A DNA stretch of 11,248 nucleotides from the NCBI GenBank assembly GCA_964437815.1, contig CAYTIE010000030.1, positions 1 through 11,248 of the forward strand. Reading direction: 5' to 3'. Below the pieces are notes generated by a model. The model did not search any database, was not told the origin of the DNA, and saw nothing but the letters and a program-made list of their open reading frames with translations. Made by a program: the position numbers and the translations under genes. Positions 6,233-11,248 of the stretch are shown piece by piece. Every line of letters starts with the position of its first letter. The first letter of the stretch is position 1. The stretch is from Marisimplicoccus sp964437815 (GTDB taxonomy: Bacteria; Bacteroidota; Bacteroidia; Flavobacteriales; Flavobacteriaceae).

Positions 6233-6287
6233 ATTAATTTAATTCAATAATTTGATCATTAAATTTTAATTTTTCTATACTCTGCAA
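6222..6287. repeat. 66-bp perfect direct repeat, copy B (native copy)
   Basis: Identical to 4987-5052. In this copy the sequence is functional on both sides: it encodes the last 17 codons and stop of the zincin-like protein and the first codons MKRI of the DUF418 protein. Confidence 0.95.
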
Positions 6288-7406
6288 GATATTAATTCCA
6301 TCTCTATTAGAAACTTTATCGGTAACAGAAGTTTTGTTATCAGAAATCTCGATTAAATATTCTGAACTATTGCCAGTGAATATAACTGTATTAGTTCCTT
6401 CATTCCCACTAATATTATTATCAAGTTCATTAATAGATACTAAAATATCATTATTACCTAAAAGGGTTAAATCTTTTAAATACTGAGAATGATTAGTATA
6501 AGGTTTTGAAGAATCAAATCTTAATGAAAAAGTCCCATTAAAATTTGGATCAATTCTAGCATTATAAGTTAAATAAGGATGAAAGAATTTATTGTTCATT
6601 ATTTCACTACCAACAGGGTCTTCTATTAAAATTTCATTTCTTGTTTTTGCTACATATATTCCCCACATTCCATGAGTTTTACTATCTGTCCATGCGCCCC
6701 ATAAACCGTAATAAGAATCTATAAGAGCTGCTAGATATTCTTGAGTTAAACTATTCTCATCAATTAACTCATTAATCCATCTATCAGCACCTATTCCCCA
6801 TAAATTTGCTGAGAGTGCATTTCTTTGAGCTTGTCTTATTTCAGATTGATATTCTGGCATTACGCCAGGAAAAGAATTGTGTCCATCTATTCCTATGCCA
6901 TAATCATGAACTAAATGGAGAATCTCTTCATAAGTCGCATCTCTATGGTTATTATAATCCTGATTAATATACCAAGGGTGTCCTTCTACCTGAATTTCGT
7001 TTTCGAATAAAGCTTGACCGTTAACTTCAACAGGATTATTACCATCATCTTGACCATTAAGTAAAGTAAGAATTGCACCATTTTCAGCCATTTTATTAGC
7101 TAATTTAGATTTGTCATTTCCGTATTTTGACCCTGGATAATTTTGTAGAAAATGTTCAAGTGTACTTCTGGCCCTAACAATTTGTTCATCGGTTAAATTG
7201 CTTTGTGCAACAATATGTATTTCTCCTCCGTTAGGAGTTACAACTTTTGTGTAACGATTAAAATTGTTAGAGTACTCTTTGCCTAAACTACTGGGGATAA
7301 TATTTTCTATTCCTAATTCAGGGTTTGCTTGTCCTATTGGTTGATTTTCTGAATTATCATTAGAGCATGAAATGAGAATTATAGAAAGGAAAAAAATTTT
7401 TTTCAT
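6234..7406 (-). CDS. Zincin-like lipoprotein with RTX-associated C-terminal domain
   Basis: The 390-aa protein starts MKKIFFLSIILISCSND with lipobox LISC and acylated Cys14. Residues about 60-300 include YEEILHLVHDYG (159-170). This looks like a metalloprotease HExxH helix in which the first His is Glu (EEILH), followed by a second His three residues on. Nearby acidic residues (E185, E189) could supply another ligand, so catalytic activity is uncertain. Residues about 318-390 match the domain that closes many RTX/serralysin-type proteins: NNISGNEGTNTVIFTGNSSEY, then SVTDKVSNRDGINILQSIEKLKF. Only one degenerate GxxGxx-like turn is present, so there is no real calcium-binding repeat array. It lies 6 bp after the thioredoxin-fold gene and 1 bp before the DUF418 gene. 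Substrate unknown. Confidence 0.7.
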   Translation of the reverse strand: MKKIFFLSIILISCSNDNSENQPIGQANPELGIENIIPSSLGKEYSNNFNRYTKVVTPNGGEIHIVAQSNLTDEQIVRARSTLEHFLQNYPGSKYGNDKSKLANKMAENGAILTLLNGQDDGNNPVEVNGQALFENEIQVEGHPWYINQDYNNHRDATYEEILHLVHDYGIGIDGHNSFPGVMPEYQSEIRQAQRNALSANLWGIGADRWINELIDENSLTQEYLAALIDSYYGLWGAWTDSKTHGMWGIYVAKTRNEILIEDPVGSEIMNNKFFHPYLTYNARIDPNFNGTFSLRFDSSKPYTNHSQYLKDLTLLGNNDILVSINELDNNISGNEGTNTVIFTGNSSEYLIEISDNKTSVTDKVSNRDGINILQSIEKLKFNDQIIELN

Positions 7407-7412
7407 TATATA

Positions 7413-7967
7413 TCATTTCCATTTAATGTTACAACCTATACTTGGCTTTTGAATTTCATTATTATCTTTTCCTTCTAAGAGACAATTTATGGCATTTTTT
7501 AGATCTCCGCCGTCACATTCTAATTCATTTCCTGGACGAGAATCATCTAGTTGCCCTCTGTAAACAAGTTTTAATTCTGAGTCAAATAAATAGAAGTCTG
7601 GAGTACATGCTGCATCATAATCTTTTGCAACCTGTTGTGATTCATCGTATAGATATGGAAAATTGAAATTATTTTCAATTGCATTGCTTCTCATTAACTC
7701 TGGACTATCTTCTGGGTAGTTAATTATATCATTACTGGAAATAGCTATAAAGTTAATCTCATTTCCATGATACTTATGACCCATAGATGATATCGTTGAA
7801 TTAACATGTTTAACAAAAGGGCAATGATTACATATAAACATTATCATTGTTCCAACCTGTCCTTTCAAATTATCTAATGAAGCCGTTGAATTATTTGTTA
7901 CATCAATTAGACTGAAATTAGGAGCTGTTGTTCCTAATGGTAACATATTTGAAGGTGTTCTTGCCAT
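7413..7967 (-). CDS. Thioredoxin-fold protein (AhpC/TSA-like, CNHC motif)
   Basis: The 184-aa protein has no signal peptide and is probably cytosolic. It shows the peroxiredoxin/thioredoxin layout: LPLGTTAPNFSLIDV at the start, then TMIMFICNHCPFVKHV with redox pair Cys46 and Cys49, then DAACTPDFYLFD with Cys121 and the cis-proline Pro123 region, then YRGQLDDSRPG and the typical end SIGCNIKWK (Cys179). This is the widespread 'thioredoxin family protein' of Bacteroidota and other bacteria, probably a thiol peroxidase or reductase; the exact substrate is not known. It is the first gene of the leftward group. Its start lies 50 bp from the divergent hydrolase gene at 8018, and that AT-rich gap (7968-8017) shows no clear promoter match on either strand. 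Confidence 0.9.
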   Translation of the reverse strand: MARTPSNMLPLGTTAPNFSLIDVTNNSTASLDNLKGQVGTMIMFICNHCPFVKHVNSTISSMGHKYHGNEINFIAISSNDIINYPEDSPELMRSNAIENNFNFPYLYDESQQVAKDYDAACTPDFYLFDSELKLVYRGQLDDSRPGNELECDGGDLKNAINCLLEGKDNNEIQKPSIGCNIKWK

Positions 7968-8017
7968 TGTTTAATTTTATTAATGATTAAAAGTAATAAA
8001 TTATTAAATTGCTGATT

Positions 8018-8944
8018 ATGAAAAAACTATTATTGTTATCTATTTTATTCACATCTTGTCAATCAGAAGTTAATGATTATGAGTATGTAGTTAAAAATGA
8101 AGATTTTAGAGATACAGTACTTAAGAAATCTAATGGCGAATACGTTGAGTTGTCCGATGGATATACATATTTCGAAGAAGCTAATCAAGACTCTGATCTA
8201 GGTAATGTTGTCTTAGTCCATGGATATTCAATACCATCTTATATTATGGAGACTACCTTTAATTCTCTTAAAGAGAGAGGGTATAGGGTTATTATGATGG
8301 ATCTTTATGGTAGAGGCTTTTCAGATAATCCTGATTTACCTCAAACTGATTTTCTAAGAGCAAACCAAGTAATTGAATTAATGGAGTATAGGGGAATTGA
8401 AAATGCAGCACTTGTTGGATTATCTAATGGAGGAAGAATAATTTCAAAAATAGCAGATTTAGTCCCAAATAAAGTAAACTCATTATTTTATGTCGCATCA
8501 GCTGGTTTTTTTGAACATACTGAGTTATCAGACAAATCTGTTTCTCAAGAGGAGATTGATAAATTTATTGAAGGCTATCCTGGGTTATCTAAAAGTCAGA
8601 AGAATGATTTTTTTAATCCAGATAAATTTCCTGATTGGTCAAAAAAATATGATGAGTTGTTAACTCACTTTGGTTTTGCAAAAGCATTGATATCTACTAC
8701 AAAAAATCTAGTCTCATTGGATGAGGTTCATAAAAAGATAGACTCTCTTGGAATTCCAGTTTATACTTTTTGGGGAAGACATGATAATGTTGTTGTCTAT
8801 GATGAGTTTAAAGATAGGTTAGAGGACATGCTTCCAAATAGGAAAGAGTTTTTTATAGAAAATTCTGGACATCTTCCGCATATGGAAAATCAAGATGACT
8901 TTGAAAAGATTTTTTTTAAATATTTAGAAATTGTCATTAATTAA
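8018..8944 (+). CDS. Alpha/beta-hydrolase lipoprotein
   Basis: From the ATG at 8018 the protein is 308 aa. A TTG at 8009 would add three residues before the obvious signal peptide MKKLLLLSILFTSC and is unlikely. Cys14 in FTSC is the lipidation site. The alpha/beta-hydrolase core is complete: VVLVHGY oxyanion region (HG at 68-69), nucleophile elbow GLSNGG with Ser136, acid Asp256 in FWGRHDNVV, and His285 in ENSGHLPHME. The cap region is about 165-235. It should be an active membrane-anchored esterase or related hydrolase, but the substrate cannot be told from sequence. It heads the rightward gene group, and its 3' end overlaps the start of the tag gene by 14 bp. Confidence 0.9.
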   Translation: MKKLLLLSILFTSCQSEVNDYEYVVKNEDFRDTVLKKSNGEYVELSDGYTYFEEANQDSDLGNVVLVHGYSIPSYIMETTFNSLKERGYRVIMMDLYGRGFSDNPDLPQTDFLRANQVIELMEYRGIENAALVGLSNGGRIISKIADLVPNKVNSLFYVASAGFFEHTELSDKSVSQEEIDKFIEGYPGLSKSQKNDFFNPDKFPDWSKKYDELLTHFGFAKALISTTKNLVSLDEVHKKIDSLGIPVYTFWGRHDNVVVYDEFKDRLEDMLPNRKEFFIENSGHLPHMENQDDFEKIFFKYLEIVIN

Positions 8945-9482
8945 ACCTAATTCCTATTGTGAGTTTGTAGCAACTTTAAAGTCTGATAATATTCATAAAA
9001 TATATCATGATACTCAATATGGTTTTTCAATAGAATCAGATAATGAATTATTTGGAAGGTTAATTTTAGAAATTAATCAAGCAGGATTATCATGGACCAC
9101 AATATTAAATAAACAAGAAAACTTTAAATCAGCATATTCAAATTATAATATTGATCATATTGCTAATTATGGATACAGAGAAATTAATAGACTTCTTTTA
9201 GATAAAGGTATCATAAGAAACAAATTAAAGATTAAAGCAGTGATTTATAATGCCAATAAAGTATTAGAGATTAAAAATGAATATGGATCATTTAAATCAT
9301 GGTTAGATTTAAAAACACCAATGAACACAGATGAATGGGTAAAACTCTTTAAAAACACTTTTAAGTTTACAGGAGGAGAGATAACTAAAGAATTTCTAAT
9401 GAGCACTGGCTATATAAAAGGAGCCCATGGAAACACTTGTCCAATTTTTCATAAAATAAATAAGTTAAACAATGGATCCTAA
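8931..9482 (+). CDS. tag: DNA-3-methyladenine glycosylase I
   Basis: The 183-aa protein matches Tag, the HhH-superfamily enzyme that excises 3-methyladenine from alkylated DNA to start base excision repair. Key residues line up with E. coli Tag: zinc ligands Cys10, His26 (IYHDTQYGF), His166 and Cys170 (AHGNTC), and pocket residues Glu47 and Trp55 in ILEINQAGLSWTTIL. The spacing His-21-Glu-8-Trp and His-4-Cys is as in E. coli. KGIIRNKLKIKAVIYNA and FKFTGGEI are further family signatures. Length is close to the usual 187 aa. A stop codon at 8925 and the need to keep Cys10 leave TTG at 8931 as the best start, overlapping the hydrolase gene by 14 bp and suggesting translational coupling. Confidence 0.95.
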   Translation: MSLIKPNSYCEFVATLKSDNIHKIYHDTQYGFSIESDNELFGRLILEINQAGLSWTTILNKQENFKSAYSNYNIDHIANYGYREINRLLLDKGIIRNKLKIKAVIYNANKVLEIKNEYGSFKSWLDLKTPMNTDEWVKLFKNTFKFTGGEITKEFLMSTGYIKGAHGNTCPIFHKINKLNNGS

Positions 9483-9519
9483 AAAAGGGACAAATAATCC
9501 TTAGTTGATATAGTTTTTA

Positions 9520-9527
9520 TAAATTTG
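9520..9527 (+). promoter_or_regulatory. Candidate -7 promoter element before ywaF-like gene
   Basis: TAAATTTG is a full match to the Bacteroidota -7 consensus TAnnTTTG. It lies in the 60-bp gap after tag, 15 bp before the ATG at 9543, giving a very short leader. No TTG is found at the standard 19-bp spacing (the nearest, 9505-9507, is only 12 bp away), so it may be weak. If used, the upstream TTG at 9525 cannot be the start. Confidence 0.35.
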
Positions 9528-9542
9528 AAAAAATCTTTTCTT

Positions 9543-10268
9543 ATGGAAGATTATCTTATACCCGTATACGTAATTGAATTTTTATCTGAAGAATGGATAA
9601 CATGGACTGTTTTTTCAATACTTGTTATATCAATACCCCTAATCTTAGCTAGGTTTTTAAATAAAGATCAAAAGAAACTGACAACCTATATAATGGGTGT
9701 AATTTTGATAATTGATTTTATATCTGAGCATATAGGATATTATATAAGTGGAACTTGGAGTGTTGAATATAATCTACCTCTTCAGCTGTGTGGAATATCT
9801 TCTTTAATTCTTTGCTTCTTGCCTTTTATAAAAAATAAGCAAAAGCTTTTTCAATTTGTATACTATACAGGTATAATTGGGGGTATTATGGCAATATTAA
9901 CTCCTCAGATGAACCATTTTGATGGTTCAATTAGGTATTATTTAAATTTCTATGTTTCACATAGTTTGTTAATAGGGATGCCAATATTTATGTATTTACA
10001 TTTGGATTTAAAGCTTCCGAGACTTTCTTGGTTTAGGCTTTGGGTGAATTTAAATATTCTTCTTGCTATAATTATGCCTTTAAACTTTCTTATCAATTAT
10101 CTCCAAGACAACAACTTATCTAATTATATGTATCTAGCGCAACCACCAGAAGTATCTAATCCTTTAGTTATAGGAGAGTGGCCATACTATATCTTGCTTT
10201 GGGAAGTTTTTATGTTAATTATTGCTTATTTAGTTTATATTATTAGCAGAAGACGTATAATGCTTTAA
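9543..10268 (+). CDS. YwaF/TIGR02206-family integral membrane protein
   Basis: From the ATG at 9543 the protein is 241 aa; the longer form from TTG at 9525 would add MKKSFL and overlap a candidate promoter. About six or seven hydrophobic helices are visible. The family signature is the helix LPLQLCGISSLI (78-89) preceded by a TWSVEYNLPL loop, with conserved GGIMAILTP (113-121), then FYVSHSLLIGMPI (136-148). The same layout occurs in Bacillus YwaF and eukaryotic TMEM164, which share a fold. TMEM164 is reported to act as an acyltransferase on ether lipids; the bacterial proteins have no proven function. The QLC cysteine (Cys83) and SH histidine (His140) would be the residues to note for catalysis. 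It lies in the rightward group between tag and a ParB-like gene 11 bp downstream. Confidence 0.85.
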   Translation: MEDYLIPVYVIEFLSEEWITWTVFSILVISIPLILARFLNKDQKKLTTYIMGVILIIDFISEHIGYYISGTWSVEYNLPLQLCGISSLILCFLPFIKNKQKLFQFVYYTGIIGGIMAILTPQMNHFDGSIRYYLNFYVSHSLLIGMPIFMYLHLDLKLPRLSWFRLWVNLNILLAIIMPLNFLINYLQDNNLSNYMYLAQPPEVSNPLVIGEWPYYILLWEVFMLIIAYLVYIISRRRIML

Positions 10269-10279
10269 ATTATTAGATT

Positions 10280-10720
10280 ATGTATTCCGTTAAAGTAGAT
10301 AAAGATATTGTTGTAGGCATTAAAGAAGTTAATGTTGATTTAGTTATACCTCATGAAAAAGTTTTAATAGATAAAAAAGAAATTTTAAAAAATAATTTAA
10401 AGTATAAAGATGAGTATATAATAATCTCAACAATACTTATTTGTAGCACTTCTAATATGATAATTGATGGCCATCATAGGTATACAGCACTTAAAGAGTT
10501 AGGGTATAAAAAAATCCCTGTTACTATGATAAATTATTTTTCAGATAAGATTATGACAGATAGAAATAATAGTCTTTTAAAGGAAGATATTATTAAAAAC
10601 TCTAAAGCAGGAAATCTATACGAACCAAAGAGTACGAAGCATCTTATCTTTTGTAATGAATCGAAAGAATGGCACCCTATAACACTTGTCTCCTCACTAT
10701 ATAACTTATCATTAAAATAG
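10280..10720 (+). CDS. ParB-like protein, candidate free serine kinase (SerK/SbnI-type)
   Basis: The 146-aa protein is a stand-alone ParB/sulfiredoxin-fold domain. It has IPHEKVL (23-29), a strand NMIIDGHHRYTALKELGYKKIPVTMINY (59-86) holding the DGHHR nucleotide-binding signature at 63-67, PKSTKH (116-121) and WHPI (131-134). It lacks the DNA-binding helix-turn-helix and dimer domains of chromosome-partitioning ParB. The PHE + DGHHR + PKTTKH-like pattern is that of SbnI and the archaeal ADP-dependent SerK, which phosphorylate free L-serine; that assignment here is by motif only. There is no signal peptide, so it is cytosolic. It lies 11 bp after the YwaF-like gene and 5 bp before the ThuA-like gene, probably in one transcript. 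An unusual DNA-binding role is less likely. Confidence 0.7.
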   Translation: MYSVKVDKDIVVGIKEVNVDLVIPHEKVLIDKKEILKNNLKYKDEYIIISTILICSTSNMIIDGHHRYTALKELGYKKIPVTMINYFSDKIMTDRNNSLLKEDIIKNSKAGNLYEPKSTKHLIFCNESKEWHPITLVSSLYNLSLK

Positions 10721-10725
10721 ATGTC

Positions 10726-11248
10726 ATGAGACTATTACTAGTATTTATTTCATTTTTCTTATTTTTTCCACAAAAAGATTTGGACTGTTTAAATTGTTCA
10801 GATGATAACGAATTCTCTATTCTAGTTATAACTGAAACAAAGGGTTTTGTACATAAATCTATAGATGCTGGTTTAGATCTTATTAAACTATTAGGAGATA
10901 GCAATAAATTTAACGTGTACTCTTCAAGCACCTCTGATATTATAACACTGGAAAATCTAGAGAATATTAGTTCAATTATCTTTTTAAATACTACGGGAGA
11001 TATTTTTGATTTAGCACAGCAGCAAGTAATGGAACAATTTATTAGAAGTGGAAAAGGTTTTGTAGGAATACATTCTGCAACTGATACAGAATATGATTGG
11101 GAATGGTATGGAGGACTTGTAGGAGCATATTTTAAAAATCATCCTATAGGAACCGCCAAGGCAAAAATCAATACAATTAATAGTAAGCATATATCAACAA
11201 AACATTTAAAAAAAGATTGGGAAATTAGAGATGAGTGGTATAACTTTT
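10726..11248 (+). CDS. ThuA-domain protein, exported (3' end outside window)
   Basis: An ATG at 10726, 5 bp after the preceding stop, opens a frame that runs off the window after 174 codons. MRLLLVFISFFLFFP is a signal-like N-terminus, so export is likely. The rest fits the ThuA-like (trehalose utilisation, class-I glutamine amidotransferase-like) fold: FSILVITETKGFVHKSIDAG, then IIFLNTTGDIFDLAQQQVME, then GKGFVGIHSATDTEYDWEWY and GGLVGAYFKNHP, then EIRDEWYNF. These phrases are nearly diagnostic of the family, which is common in Bacteroidota and Planctomycetota, often in sugar-utilisation or secreted hydrolase contexts. No catalytic triad Cys is seen in the visible part. The substrate is unknown; larger fusions with PQQ-type or DUF1080 domains exist, so the full length cannot be judged. 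Confidence 0.9.
   Translation, partial: MRLLLVFISFFLFFPQKDLDCLNCSDDNEFSILVITETKGFVHKSIDAGLDLIKLLGDSNKFNVYSSSTSDIITLENLENISSIIFLNTTGDIFDLAQQQVMEQFIRSGKGFVGIHSATDTEYDWEWYGGLVGAYFKNHPIGTAKAKINTINSKHISTKHLKKDWEIRDEWYNF

Noticed and set aside
7442..7666. Open frame of 74 codons on the plus strand
   Set aside because: Antisense to the conserved C-terminal half of the thioredoxin-fold gene.
7968..8017. Divergent promoter pair between the thioredoxin-fold and hydrolase genes
   Set aside because: Promoters must lie near here, but neither strand shows a TAnnTTTG with a TTG at suitable spacing, so no site is reported.
10677..10931. Open frame of 84 codons on the minus strand
   Set aside because: Spans the junction of the ParB-like and ThuA-like genes, both of which have strong family signatures on the plus strand.
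1..11248. CRISPR array, tRNA/rRNA, transposase, integrase, toxin-antitoxin or defence system
   Set aside because: No regularly spaced repeats, no cloverleaf-like stretches in the short gaps and no such protein signatures were seen on either strand.

Overview
The window is AT-rich throughout and reads as a fragment of a Bacteroidota genome, most likely a marine flavobacterium. The signs are short A/T-rich intergenic gaps, start codons preceded by AAA/TAAA-type sequence rather than Shine-Dalgarno motifs, many small lipoproteins with an SC lipobox, Flavobacterium-like -7 elements (TAnnTTTG type), and flavobacterial-looking secreted beta-propellers. A run of 100 Ns flanked by identical 55-bp ends indicates a draft or metagenome scaffold.

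Layout. (1) Positions 1-1131, minus strand: the first 11 codons of a secreted protein, a secreted 246-aa protein of unknown function with two similar halves, and a 77-aa lipoprotein. The first two share an identical 45-bp start region, and a clear intrinsic terminator (70-94) lies between them. (2) Positions 1152-1361: a scaffold gap whose two edges are the same 55 bp, so the real sequence is probably continuous. (3) Positions 1333-4714, plus strand: two very small membrane proteins (54 and 37 aa), then two exported beta-propeller proteins, one with Ig-like domains and LVIVD-type blades and one YncE-like, separated by 7 bp. (4) Positions 4719-7967, minus strand, transcribed from 7967 downward: a cytosolic thioredoxin-fold protein with CNHC, a zincin-like lipoprotein with an RTX-associated tail, a DUF418 membrane protein, and a Bor-family lipoprotein. 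(5) Positions 8018-11248, plus strand: an alpha/beta-hydrolase lipoprotein, DNA-3-methyladenine glycosylase I (tag), a YwaF/TIGR02206 membrane protein, a ParB-like protein resembling free serine kinases, and the start of a ThuA-domain protein.

The most unusual structural feature is a perfect 66-bp direct repeat (4987-5052 and 6222-6287) flanking the DUF418 gene. One copy is the genuine 3' end of the zincin-like gene plus the DUF418 start. The other is an out-of-place copy in front of the Bor-like gene. This suggests that the DUF418 gene is an inserted or excisable single-gene cassette, or that two strain variants were joined in assembly.

I see no tRNA, rRNA, CRISPR array, transposase, phage or defence genes. 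Most genes are ordinary accessory or housekeeping genes, and I found no convincing new multi-gene system. The points worth a second look are the repeat-flanked DUF418 gene, the small membrane proteins, the EEILH zincin-like lipoprotein and the ParB-like kinase candidate.
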